Shown here: positions 22,414 through 34,509 of the stretch, one piece after another
How the letters are laid out: each line of letters opens with the position of its first letter
Position numbering within the stretch: position 1 is the stretch's first letter
NCBI GenBank assembly: GCA_022925895.1
Contig: JAKSYS010000441.1
Location: 1-52,409, forward strand
Source of the DNA: Fragilaria crotonensis
Lineage: Eukaryota > Bacillariophyta > Fragilariophyceae > Fragilariales > Fragilariaceae
DNA: 52,409 nucleotides
Reading direction: 5' to 3'
Notes under the pieces: model-generated
Seen by the model: only the letters and a program-made list of their open reading frames with translations
The model's database searches: none
What the model was told of the DNA's origin: nothing
Position numbers and translations under genes: made by a program

Positions 22414-25405
22414 TCATGGGTTGTAGTCGATAGGATACTGGAGTCATGAAGCATGAAAAAAGATAGGATCGGCAAGGATACACTCATCACGTTTGAGCAC
22501 GGAACGCCTTGTACCTTGTAGTCGTTAACCACACGAAATGGACCAAAGCTGATTACATCGAAGACTTCTTGGAGGGAATAAGTTCCCGGGAATTCGCTTG
22601 CCGCATGTGACAACATCAAACAACCAATGCGCAGTGACAACTAGAACTCGTCCAGGAAAAGATTTGATCGCAATTTCAATGTCTCGAGCATGCTGTCCGG
22701 TGATCCCACACATTGCGCTATCATCGGAGTCGTCGCAAAGAAAGACAACTATTTTCCCACTTAACTCGAAGGAGGCACTCTGGAGCAACTTGATGGTGGC
22801 CACAGTCGATGGCTGAAGGGTTCCTCCCGATTCTTTCACTAGCAACTGCACATCAGCTTTTGGAGGTCTCAGGAAGGCACCACAAACACTCACAGCCACA
22901 TTACTCAGAGGCAATATTGCAGAGTCCTTGGGTAGGGCGCCACTTCCGACTTGTTGCAATCTCGCGGCGATGAGAGCCGTCCCGTAGAGTGAGTCTTCAA
23001 GGTCGTTTGTCTTTGTTGGGAGGGAATGAATAAACATTGTCGAGTCAGGCGCAACAGCCATTCCTCTACTACGGCAGTGCGAGATCCATTCGGGGGTCAC
23101 AACCGGGATTCCAGCCAGTGATGCTCTCATTGCCTTCAGAGTTCTGACTCTAGCAACACCAAGTTCGTCTTTGCTTTCGCTTGGTATAATTGCCAGATCA
23201 GTCGTCTTCGGGTTGAAAGCCTCCTGTACCTTCAGTTTCACTTCAAAGTGGGTGCAAAATGTGAGAATAAAGATGGCCACAACGAAGAACGGTCGTTCAA
23301 CAATTAATATGCGTACCAACTTGGTGTTTTACGTCTCCCACCAACATTTCTAAATCCGCCTGTTCCTCATCTGGGAGACTCGAAACGACGACATTCAACA
23401 ATCCCTTCTTCATGGAAGCTTCAATCAGAGTACGATAGCGATCATTTGCAAGCGTGCACTTCATAGCATGGCTTAGTTCTGGCAAATTGGCCTCAGCCTG
23501 AGGGGCTCGTGCCTTTTTCGTCGTCGGAGAAACAACGTCTTGCTGTTGGTCCTTTCGTTTCTTGATTTTTTTCGAATCAATAGAGGAGTTCGCCGAATTG
23601 TCAAGGCCTCTGCGAGAAATTTGCGGGTTCGTGTTTTCCTTATGTGATCCCTTACGCACGCGTTTGGTGGCTGCACTGGTAGAACCAATGCGAGCGGTAT
23701 CAAAGCCATCCCTTGCCAAAGCCTGCAACAGACTGGCAGGGATCTCATCTCGACCTCGTCGCACACGCTTTGCAGTTTGATGATTCGATTCCTCCAATGT
23801 AATATGTGCTGCACCCACGCGCTTTTCGATGCCACCCAGAACATAAGCAACGTCGTAAGCATGGGAGTCCGCGTAGACATTGGTGACTCGCGCTACACCA
23901 CCTGGCTTGTTAATTCCAGGCCAGGTTCTGGATTGTACGCGAACAATAGAGCCCACCGTAATGGCACCATTGTTACCGTCGTCGCGCGTTGGAGTCTCGA
24001 TTGTCGGTAATGGATCGTTCTCCTCATCCGCGTTGTTCTCGAAGTCGTCGTCCGGTGGTTGATGTTGCTCCACAACAGCCTCCTCGCAAACGGGTAATTC
24101 AGGACGATCCTCGTGACTACCATCGAGCCTTGAAACGACGCTGTCACCACGATGTTCATTATCAGTTGCCTCGTCAGTTTGAAGTGAAACATTCCCTAAA
24201 GTCTGATGGATTCCTTCCTCCATTATCTTGTCCCTGACCGTCTCGTTCCGGGTTTGAATGTGCTCGAGCGATGCAGCGATGGCCCGACGATCATGGACGT
24301 CGTATGGTAGCAGTGGACGGGTGGTTTTGGAGGTTATGCAAATCATTTCACTAGGATCTGGTAGATGTTGAGGTGTTGGAGTATCCAAGATCGCTGGTGT
24401 GACTAGCGTAGCGACAGGTTTTTCATCCTTGACAACATCGTCGTCTCTTTGAAGTGCGGTTGCCTCAGGTTTGTCCGCATTTGTTTTGATATCGGAAACA
24501 AAGGAAACCGACTTTTTCACTTCGTCTGTTTCGTCATGATTTTGTTGTTGTTGCTGTTGTCGTTTGTTCCGTCGGACTACGGCCGTGGCTCGTGCGACTG
24601 CTTGTTCGTTGATTTGAGCGACACGACGGCGTTCTTCGCGCAACATGAGATTTTGATCATCGTCCTCCTCCTGTTCCATGACCCGTGCCCACGTTTTGCT
24701 CGCTTGCCACTGTTCACGACAATCTGCCAATGGAACGTGCTCGGCTTCATCACTATTACCACTACCACCACCACCATCATGAACATTATCATTATCATGA
24801 TGTTGGACAGGCGGTGGTAACTGCGTCATTTGCACCATACTGCTGTAAACACTTGGACTCCAACCAAGCGCACGTGCCACTTGTTTGTAGGCAATGGCCA
24901 TTTCGTTGAGCACGGGACAATCGACCAAACTTCGCTTGTTCGCCGGTTGTTTGCACGTGGGACATTCCGGCTTGAAGCGCAAGGCTTGAACGATGCAGGA
25001 TCGGCAATAAGCGTGGACGCAAGGAAGAATGACTGCGCTGTTTTGAGAATAGGTGGAACAACAAATTGGACAAGTCAAGGCCTTGCCGAGATTAGTGAGC
25101 TCGTAATGTGTTGCCTTGCAAAGGATTTGGATGGGATCTTGTACTTGCGGGTTGGCGTTCGTACATTTAGCAACCGTAGCACTACGAGTGTCAGTAGTGG
25201 CACTGCTAGCCTGATGAGGACCATCCGACAAATCCCTTCTAACTGGATCCGTTCGTGTACGTGTACGCGGATAAGGATGATGATTCTCGTTTGACTGTTC
25301 CTCATCATCTTGTTCATTGATTGGTGTCAAGAGTGGTTGAGATTCGTAGCCTTGCGAGAGTGCTGTGGCATAGGTATCATTGTCAGTGGGTTCAGACGTT
25401 GCCAT
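22414..25405 (-). CDS. RING and tandem-BRCT protein, BRCA1-like architecture
   Basis: Exon 1 runs from ATG 25405 (MATSEPTDND, CACCATGGC context; an upstream ATG at 25435 is in frame) to 23317. A 76-nt intron (23241-23316, GTACGC...TTGAAG) joins in frame. Near residue 112 is a C3HC4 RING (CPICCSTYSQN, CVHAYCRSC, CPTCKQPANKRSL). The following helix recalls BRCA1, including the Lys-Arg-Ser-Leu after the last Cys pair. The middle is acidic and disordered, then comes a chromo/Tudor-like block (SRTWPGINKPGGVARVTNVY). C-terminal BRCT repeats show GIPVVTPEWISHCRS and LVVTAHWLFDVVTCGK. Such proteins are ubiquitin ligases in DNA-damage signalling. After TCGK the frame seems to slip near 22597; a 77-nt intron (22438-22514) and a seven-codon last exon then end it at 22414. 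If that slip is rejected, the ORF stops at 22525. Confidence 0.75.
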
Positions 25406-25674
25406 GGTGAATCGCGTGGATTGCATGGATTGCACTTGTGATCATTCGTTCAATTTGTGTGCTACAGGTTGAGGTAGGTCTACACTGTTCTACTTGCCTT
25501 TGAATTGAGCCACTTTCTCAGTGCCACCACGTCAAGAGAAGGGAGCTTGATGGAGGCATCTTTTGAACCCATTTCTGGCGCGCGCCAGCCTGCTATTCGA
25601 GACTTATTTTACTGTATCAGATACATAGAAATTCAGTCTCTCCGATGACATACCGGACTAGAGAGTACGAGTGG

Positions 25675-26073
25675 TCCACAGCACATGTACATAGCAGCAG
25701 AGCTACTACCGGTAGTCGTATGCATGAAAGATCGCCACAGGCACTGTTTTGGCTCGAATCAAAACCGTCGTTTACCGTACATTTGCCTTAGCACTGTACA
25801 CTTCACACAGTAATAAGAAATCCTACAAGTAGCAGTAAATTAATCGAAGTACTGGCCACTGGATGTTCCAGGTAGACCCAGTCGACGGTATTACGAAGAA
25901 GTATGTACAGAAATACTACAGTACCACTTATCGATCTCGGAATTCGGAATATACGGCGCTGAATACCAACCGTAGTCTGTAGTTGGTATTGTAACAAATA
26001 CTGTGCTTCATACTGTAGACGAGGGCAACGACCATAACATACATGTACAAGTACCAGGTACAACTACCAGTAC
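25675..26073. promoter_or_regulatory. GTAC cluster between two divergent genes
   Basis: Eleven GTAC tetramers in 399 bp, densest at 26045-26073 (GTACAAGTACCAGGTAC). It lies between the RING-BRCT gene (minus, start 25405) and the carrier gene (plus, start 26302), so it could serve both. Nothing else is recognisable in 25436-26301. Confidence 0.5.
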
Positions 26074-26301
26074 CGGTAGTAGCACACGACCACAGGTTGG
26101 AAATTGGAGGGATCCGAGATCCGAGGCAACGACGAACGACGCCATTGCAAGCCGCTGAAGCCGGAACTTATCCTCACTTCTCCAGCTGATTCACCGTCGT
26201 TCCCGCATAAACGCATAACGCAATACACCTTTTCCTTCCGTTCCATAAATGCGTTGTTTGTTCTCTGTTCCTCTCGATGCATTGACTAGAAACGGTGGGG
26301 A

Positions 26302-27426
26302 ATGAAGATATACGGTATCATCTTCATTCATCTCCTTCTCCTCCTACCGACCTACAGTACTGGATCTGCTAGTGCTAGTACTAGTACAAGCACTTGTGGG
26401 CAAGGGAATTCGAACTCATTGGTCGCGCCAACTACTACTAGTAGGTCAATTGCAACCATGAATCATACTCGTCCCAAAACTGCGAGCTTTCTACCCACGG
26501 CTGCTACTCCCCCTGCGGATGCCCCACCCCCGCGCAACGTTGCTTATATTTGGTCTTCCCTCTTTGCCGGGGTCGGCTCCGGCGCCCTCGCCAGCATTAT
26601 TTGTGCACCTCTTGATTTGCTGCGTACGCGGATGCAAGTTTGGGGCGATGTGGGCAGCAGTGACACGAAACGAGTGGGAGCCTTTTTCTTTTTGAATCGG
26701 ATTCGACACACGGAAGGCTTTCGGGGATACTTTCGGGGTTTGGGAGCCACACTGGCGACCGTACCCATGTTTTGGGGGCTCTACTTTCCGCTCTACGATG
26801 AAATGAAACGAAACTTGTCACACAGCAATAACAACAGTATGATCTCGCGCTATCCATCCTTGGTGCATTGTTTGTCGGCCGTGTCGGCTGGTGCCGTTGC
26901 TGACATTGTGTGCAATCCCATGTTTGTGGTACGGACGAGATTGCAAACAGAAGCGTTGCATGGCAATCATATCAAGACTATTCGTCAAACAGTAGAGGCT
27001 CTATATTCAGAGGGTGGGATCCTCATTTTTTGGAGAGGTTTGGCCGCCAGCATGTTGGGCCTATCTCACGTGGGCGTACAATTTCCAGTCTACGAACGCC
27101 TTAAGCAGGAAGCTCGAGCGGCGCACAATGGGACTGAGACTCCCATGGACTTGTTATTGGCATCCGGTTTGTCAAAAATGACTGCATCTCTCTTGACGTA
27201 TCCTCATGAAGTCATTCGCAGTCGCATGATGGATGCGAGACATGCAACCGACGCGTCGTTCGGTAACACCTGTGCCCGAATATGGTCTCACGAAGGTTTG
27301 GCAGGATTTTACTCTGGATTGCACATATCCCTGATTCGGGTCATTCCCAATTGTTGTGTGACATTCTTGACGTATGAATTACTTCTGCGATTTGCCAAGG
27401 AGCGCTTGTTGTCGTCTAAATTATAA
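26302..27426 (+). CDS. Mitochondrial carrier family (SLC25) transporter, NAD/folate/pyrimidine-nucleotide type
   Basis: A 374-residue intronless ORF with three tandem carrier repeats. The signature P-x-[DE]-x-x-[RK] appears as PLDLLRTRMQ, PMFVVRTRLQ (second repeat, with the acidic residue lost) and PHEVIRSRMM. The 'NP-x-x-VVRTRLQTE' and 'YPHEVIRSRM' forms and SLFAGVGSGALASIICAPLD are those of the NAD+/FAD-folate/pyrimidine-nucleotide branch (SLC25A32/33/36, plant NDT). This is my best guess at substrate class and is not certain. The carrier core starts at about residue 75. The first 53 residues are odd: MKIYGIIFIHLLLLLPTYST looks like a signal peptide followed by a Ser/Thr-rich stretch. A later ATG (26458, MNHTRPKTAS) would remove it and give a normal carrier. 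Confidence 0.88.
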   Translation: MKIYGIIFIHLLLLLPTYSTGSASASTSTSTCGQGNSNSLVAPTTTSRSIATMNHTRPKTASFLPTAATPPADAPPPRNVAYIWSSLFAGVGSGALASIICAPLDLLRTRMQVWGDVGSSDTKRVGAFFFLNRIRHTEGFRGYFRGLGATLATVPMFWGLYFPLYDEMKRNLSHSNNNSMISRYPSLVHCLSAVSAGAVADIVCNPMFVVRTRLQTEALHGNHIKTIRQTVEALYSEGGILIFWRGLAASMLGLSHVGVQFPVYERLKQEARAAHNGTETPMDLLLASGLSKMTASLLTYPHEVIRSRMMDARHATDASFGNTCARIWSHEGLAGFYSGLHISLIRVIPNCCVTFLTYELLLRFAKERLLSSKL

Positions 27427-27531
27427 TACACATTGTGCACATCCTGACTAGTTCATAGAACACACAGATTGCTTTACGTAGGCTCAAAAATGAATGTGTC
27501 TCTTTTGTACGTTAACCAAAATAAACTTTTC

Positions 27532-30500
27532 CTATTCCAACGTACAATACTTCGCCACATTAGCCGGGGTCATCCGCCTCCTTCTATAAAACAGCACATA
27601 GGCCATTTCCGAAACGACATTGCGAGGAGGAATTGGTTCCACCAAATCATCGTCGAACTGCAACCACAGCGGTTCGGAGCTATCACTCACATTCCGTGAC
27701 GCCAACGCAGCGTTTACCTTGTGTTGATTGACAGCATCCTTGTCCTTGCGGAATCGCCAACCCGCAGACGGGGACGACCCCATCACATCATCTTCCATAA
27801 ATACAGTTGACGCACCGGCACCATTGAATTGGTAAGCAACTTCTTCGCTGCCGTAAGGACCGCAAGGAGTCGCCTTACACGTTGCCACGTAATGTCCACC
27901 AGTCATGCCACCATAATGATTAACTACGGCGATCAAATCATAGATTTGGGAATCTACGTGTTGCATGGCAGGGGATTCTGCATGACACCATTCCGACATG
28001 TCCAGTCCTGTCAAAGGAAAATTGACTTTGGTCGTGATTTTTTCGCGCCACCTCGCAGAGCAGTTGAATCGTTTTATGTGAAAGGTAAGCAAATCGGGCA
28101 ATCGCCATAAATTCATATTCTGTTTACCCTCTCGAAAGTCTTTGCAGCGAGGGCACCTCCAGTTGTCATTCATGTGGAGCTGGTTAACCTTGCAGAACTC
28201 TGTCAGGCACACACCGAGATGTAGACCTCCGCTGCCTGGATTACTCGCGCTCTGGCTTCCAGAGCCTTCCGACAAAAGCTCTGAACTAGATTTGTGGATC
28301 GCGATGGAAGGATGTACGTACATGACTGGAACACTTGATGCTGGTTTCACCTTTTTGTCTACAGGAGGGTCTCGCCAGTGAAGAACGACAGCGTGTCGGG
28401 CATTCATGTAATTTCCGATAGTTCTCATGAGGGAAAAGGGAAACGGGACTTCTTCGGTTACTGAACCAGACGTGTTTGCCAAAAGCGAATCTGCTGTGCA
28501 CACTTTGAGTTCAAAGGGTAATCGGTGCAAGAGAGCTCCCACCTTCTTGACCAGAATCGCTGACAAGGAACTGGGATCGAAAGTTGGATTGGTCAGAGTG
28601 TCGGTCTCTTGAGGACCATCGCTGCCAATGCCAAGAGCTGCTTGATTGTAGCTGCGGTCGCAATCGAGCAAAAGGTCGATCAGTTCGGATATCGCATGCT
28701 GTACTTTATCGTACATTCGAACGACCTTGCTATCGATATCATTGATGTCGTCAACGTCGACAGGCCCTCGGTGGTCAATATTGGCCTTGTGTACGTATCT
28801 CGAGGCCTGAGCGAGAATATGCGCTCCCGCTCGAGCAGTGCTCCACTCGTTCTGACAACATAGCAAGAACGATAGCCCGAATAGGCCTTTCGTCTCGGAA
28901 GATTTATCAATAAATCGGTGGTGAACCATGAACTCCGTCGGTTTCGGACGAGGTGTTGCGTGTGAGTACAATGGACGCACTTTCCCTGATTTGAATTGGT
29001 CAATGGTGTATGTCTCGTCCCATTTAGAAGAGAAGTTGTCGAAATGGATTCGGACCTTCGTTCTGGTAGTACTTTCAGTGGGTAACGCTGGACCTTCACT
29101 CGAAACTCCTTCCATGATTTCAACCACGCTCCCTGGGAACCAATGGTTGCGATGGTCAATAGCATCCACGCGAAGTCCGAGCTTGAAATCGTGGTCCGTT
29201 GTTGGCCATAGACTGCGAGAGATGGCCTTCGAGATAAGGAGCGGGTCGGTATCGAAAATGCGACATTCTTTTCCGTCACCGTAGTCGCGAAGTAGCTCCC
29301 TCAGGGTGCGTATCTCCTTCGCCGTAAGAGCACTGTTTGCCTTTCCCTCTTGCGGTGTTTCGTCCTCGTCGTCTTCGTCCTCCGTGACAGTGTCATCATC
29401 GACTTGAATCTCATCTTCGTTACTTTCTATTTGAGGCATCGGTCTGGGAGATAGAGTATGTTCAAAGGCGAAGATGCGAGTTGGGGGAGACGCGACGACG
29501 CTTACTTCGTCTGCAGTCCCCGCATTCTTGGCAACTTGAATGCAAGGGCCTTCCTTGTCGGGTAGAGGGGTCATTCGAGTGTATGTCTTGACAGGGCTCT
29601 GCTCATCTGGATTCGTGCTGACCTGAATTACTTCGGCCTTGCAGAGGCGTAGTCTAGTTGCCGATATGCCACATACATTTTGGAGCCGCAGCCTCAAGTC
29701 GCCTATGTCAGCCAGGCGGGACATAGGTATCACGTATTCCTCAAAGATAAGTCGCTCCGATGGTGGCTGGGCTTCAGAACCGTTAAAGTCACCTATGTTG
29801 TACCGTCTAGTGCCCTCACGGTTCTTTCTGGGTAAATTCAGTACGGACGGACAATTTAGCGGAGTGGCTCGTCGGACCACAGTGCACTGAAAAATCACAT
29901 CTGCGACGGTGGGGAATGGGATTGACAAGAGGTTGAAAGGGTCGAAGTTGCGACTTGAGAATTGGCAAACTGGACAAGTTACTGTGTTCAGTACTTGACC
30001 CATCGCTACATCGCCCATGATGGAACGATTCCTTCGCAAGAATCGTCTCCAAGCCTCTTCGCCAACTCTTGGTAACGAGTTTCTTTTCACCCATTCATCG
30101 TCCAAGGCTTCCACGTAAGGCTTCTTTTTCACCTTGTTGCTATCCTCGTGAAGTACATCGAGCATATAGTTCAACAACTCCTGTGCGTCCTGCTGGTCGG
30201 AACCAGAAAACTGAGTTCGTTGTTTACCCAACTGACCCCGGAATCTTGTCGGAGATCGTTCACCGAATTTGCCACTCCACATGGTTCGGAGCAGTTCAGC
30301 AAACTCTTCCAACAGCTTTCCACCCGTTCCCAACGGATTATCCTTGTTCAGATCACCCATAGCTTTATATTGAGCGCTCAGCAAGTACGATCTCAACAAG
30401 GGCATATAGCTAATGCATTGAATGGCCGAATTAGCGTAGCAGGTGTTTCCAAGATTCGCGAGACCGCAGGCTCCGTATCCAGGAAGGGTACAAATTTTTC

Positions 30501-33500
30501 CACCGTTCTGTTCCGACGCATCACTACCCGCCTTTCTACTACTGCCAGAAGTCTTTGCCTTCGGATCTGTTACAGCGGGTTGGCTTGACTTGGCACTCGT
30601 ATCCTCCTCCTTGTCAACGGTGAAGCGGCCCGGAAACGCGAGGCGATCAGAGTCGACATCAATCCACTCTTCATGGCCTCCGAAATCTGAAAAGTCGACT
30701 TTAACTTCCTTGTTGTGCCCCGCTTTCGATCCGTTGGAACTACCATTGGCGACCGCAGGTGTGGCGTCGGTGGAAGCAATGCTTGCATCCGCTTGTTCGT
30801 TTACGCCTTTTTCTGTTGGTACGTGGTCGGCTTCGAGGATTTCAACCTGATACCATCTGCCAGAAAAGTCCATTGCATCGACTAACATCCCAACCAGATC
30901 CTTCGTGCTACCGACAACTTCACCTGCTTCGTTAAGTCCCTTCAGGGTCAGTCGGAATTTTAAATCCTCGTCCGCCAGTCGCTTGACATGTCCAGCCTTT
31001 GCTGCTGCTTCTCGGGGCCACGAGATTTCTCCGTTCTTGTTGTGTATAGCATGCTCGAACAATATTCGGTCGCCGTTAGAGAGCCCGCATCCTTCGACTG
31101 TTGATTTATCTGTGTATGTCTGCCAGTCACGTTTCAGTAGATCAAAGGTTTCATCCAACTCCGTTTCGAGGTCCAAGATAGGAAGGATTGCAGACCGATT
31201 CTTACACAGTAGCACCCAAGGTCCGTATCGAGATGCAGGGTCCCGGAGGCCGATGGAATTGGTGTGTTTCCACAACCGGGCCTTGCCTCGCCCGTCGGCG
31301 CCAACGGCACGTTGGTTCTGCACCGGCAGTCGGCTCAGAATTTCGGCATACAATCTCCACAGCGGCTGATCTGGAGTTGCCATGATACGAATGGACATGG
31401 AACCCGCATCACCTCGTCGATAAGGCTGCGCTGGATCGCACAAACTGCAATGCAAAATCCATGGATGCGTGGCAACAGCGAACGCTTCGGGAATTCGCAT
31501 GAATTGATAATCAGAGTCGAAAATTGCAACCTCAGTTCCGGATTCGTCAACATACTCCATCTGCTTTGCGTCTCCTGACATTGCGCGAGCCCGAGCAGTC
31601 GAAATGCTGATGCGTTGAGGCGGAAGCACCATTCGTGGGAGGGGCGGCCCTCCGGCGTACAATTCATATAGAACATCCCAAACTCCTGGCGGAACCAAAA
31701 TATAGTCAATATCTTTTCTCAAATTTTCCTTCATAATCTCATATGACCCAAGAGTCCCAGCGACGGCAAGGTCTGACATGCGATTCAGTAGCCTTTCACT
31801 TGACAAATCCCCAGGACGTTTGGTCGATGTCGACATCGCCTGACCGCCCTCCCACGACCAGCCAACATAGGCCGTCCAATCGTCCCACCACTGTCTGTCA
31901 ATGCAATACATGACTCCATATCCAAGGCCACCTTTGCCGTCAAAACCACCGATGCCACCCCACGGAGGACTGGTGGCCTTGACTTTTTCACCATTCTTGG
32001 GTGGCGTAAAGAAAAAGTCCCGGACCGAATGAGAAAACAACTCCAAAGAGTCCTGGACCTCTCCCTCTGACCACAATCTAATGTCTGACGTTTGCCATTC
32101 CTTCCACGCGACTTGTACAAGTTCTCTTTCTGCTGCTCCGGTTGGGAGGATACCGGCGCCGACGAGTCGGTAAAATATTGAATGCAGAGCATTGTCATCC
32201 AGGGCTTCATCGGCCCATCGGACAAACTCATCCATACTCCACAGAGTCGTTTCCTCGATAATTAAGTGTTCCGGTGAAAGGCCTTTTACCTCTTGATCTG
32301 CCGGTGCGCGTCCGTCTCGTACAGCTTGTAAATACTGCATCAATGTGGAATCGTTCTGCAGTCTCGGTGGCACCGCACTCGTACCAGGGGACGTGGCATT
32401 CGTCAGCGCTGCCCCATCCTCGCCCGGTTTAATTGCACCACTCCCTCGTCGACCCCGAAAGGCACCCGACTTGGCGGGGGTTTTGTCATTCGTCCCTGCC
32501 GCTGTCGCTGCCGTTGATGGTCCACTGCCTGGATCGGAATCCCTCGATTCTTTCACTACAACTCTCGTATTGGACAGGATGTGGCTTGTCCATTCCATTA
32601 CGGCACTGGCATTCACGGTAAACTTTCGCTTCTTCGCAGAAGAGTGGTCCAGGCCGCGGGGACAGAATGCACGGCCAAAAATGTAGTAATGACTCAGCGA
32701 TGCCAACGATATAATGACCGGATTACCCACCTCCAAAAACCACGTCGGGAGACCACCACCAGGATGCAAATTGAGGAAAGTAGTTAAGCTTTTTGGCGAA
32801 AGGGAAAGGTAGAATAAAAGCTGCAATCGTTGTTCTCGGTCGCCGCCTTTATGGTGCATGTGAGTGCGTGAGGTTGAAAACACCGAAGAGATCAATGGGA
32901 GTTACATCCGTGAGCGTGCCATGCATTCGGATCATCAAGAACGTATGTACAATAAAGGTCACTTACGCAAGGCCAACGACACCAAATAGGCAATGGAAGC
33001 CAAATTGGCACCCGCGACTTCGATTGGTTCAGGTTGTACAGTTTCGTTGCCGTATACTGGGGGAGGTGGCGAAGATGCTGATGATGTCGTAATTGCCGTC
33101 GTAGTCGTAGATGAGGAAGAATTGACATCCAAAACTAATTCCGCTTGTTCCGCTGCGTGTTGGGCAACGACAGATGTGCGTTCCCACAAATAATCACTGG
33201 ACAAGTATGTTGCGAGAATGTACAAATTTGTGAGCGGATCAATAACCGGCAAAGTCCCTTTGAGAGAATCACCCGCACTAAAGACTCGTTTGAAAATGAC
33301 TTCATCGAGTTGGTGATATTTTTCCACCATGGTTTTCGATTCAACAGCATCGTCGTAATCGTTTGCGTTTGCTCCTCCTCCTACACTACCAGTCGAGTTC
33401 GCGACGGTCCCTGTCGTACTTCCCGTGGGTCCACTTGTTTTCTTGGTTGTGGAGGAAATGATGAATCGATTCATCATTTTGTGAGTCGACAATTGCTGCG

Positions 33501-33945
33501 CATTTGATTTGGGAAGTGCAGCTACGACTTGACGAACACGCCTTTGCAATAACATAATTTCGGTCGCCGAAAGGCGATTGGTCTGCTGTGCCATGCAATC
33601 CCACAGTACAGCGGGAACGTCCATGGGATCGCAAATGTGACCACGCTGCGATTCCCAAATACTAGTCCATTCGACATCGTTGTACTTCGCAGGACTCTTG
33701 GGAGGAACAAGCATTCCTTTACCGCTATTTTGTCGTCGTTGCAATATCTTTTGTTGTGCTTGCTGCTCGGAGGACGTTTCACGATTGGCATTAGTTGGGC
33801 GCCGCGATTCAGTCTGTGTCGATGACGCGGGCGATCTAGCACGTTGAGGTGATTTTGATTTTGAAGGATGCGACCGTGACTGCGCGTTCGGTTGAGACGA
33901 TGATGCCGACGCTGATACAGCCTGCTTGGATTGACTGCACCCCAT
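27532..33945 (-). CDS. Giant ubiquitin-specific protease (DUSP-USP) with N-myristoylation signal
   Basis: Two ORFs appear to be one gene. Exon 1 (33945-32967) encodes MGCSQSK and 326 codons. Its ORF would stop at a perfect GTAAGT donor, and a 120-nt intron (32847-32966, acceptor CATAAAG) joins it in frame to a 1,772-codon exon that has no good ATG before conserved sequence. The product is about 2,097 residues. MGCSQSK fits N-myristoylation (Gly2, Ser6) with Cys3 for palmitoylation. From about residue 620 there is a DUSP domain (WWDDWTAYVGW, VDYILVPPGVWDVLYELYAG-like). The USP catalytic Cys is in GLANLGNTCYANSAIQC (about residue 1129), the His is in GGMTGGHYVA (about 1978), and zinc-binding CPVC and CPRC pairs lie between. 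DUSP-USP enzymes (USP4/15, yeast Ubp12) remove ubiquitin. The insert between Cys and His box is long, with acidic and disordered stretches. Confidence 0.85.
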
Positions 33946-34167
33946 GTTTATTGCTTAAACTTGCACGTCACTCGACGCAGGTTCCTCGTCACTGATATTC
34001 AGTATATACTCTTTTGCGAGCGAGTCGTTATGTGAAAGGAATGCTCCAGTGCTTGGAGCTTGGAGTGGAAGTGAAGTTAATCGAAGGGCAAATGCGAAGG
34101 ATAAGCGGACGGTCATCGCGATCTCGCCGACACGTCGAATCTTGTTGTAAGTTGCAAGACTGTAGAG

Positions 34168-34504
34168 TACAAGTACTCAACTGCCAGCACATATTAAACT
34201 CCATATTGTGAAGCTTCCGTACCGTCGGGATTCGGGATGCAATTATGCATAGAAAGCAGCGAAATGACGTCGCAGTATTCTCATATGTTATGACAGTACA
34301 TACAGTACTCAGAGTACTGAGTACTGTAGTACCAGGTAAAGTACTCAGTACAGCGCAGCGAGGAAAAGGGGAGCAGAGAGAATCCTGATTCCGGACTCCG
34401 TCTTGATCTGGATCTTGCTCGTCATATCACGGAAACTTGCACGCAGACGAAGATATACGTATACAAGTTACAAGTGTCATACTACATTCTTCAGGTACAG
34501 TACG
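34168..34504. promoter_or_regulatory. GTAC cluster upstream of the ubiquitin protease
   Basis: Twelve GTAC tetramers, seven of them in about 55 bp (34295-34350). It lies 220-560 bp upstream of the ATG at 33945 on the minus strand. Confidence 0.5.
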
Positions 34505-34509
34505 CGTAT

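Noticed and set aside
24449..24820. 123-codon plus-strand ORF with Ile/Thr/Met runs
   Set aside because: Shadow of the RING-BRCT gene, produced by its Gln/His/Asn/Asp-rich codons on the other strand.
30443..30850. Plus-strand ORFs across the ubiquitin protease (for example 135 codons)
   Set aside because: Antisense shadows of a conserved 1,772-codon frame.
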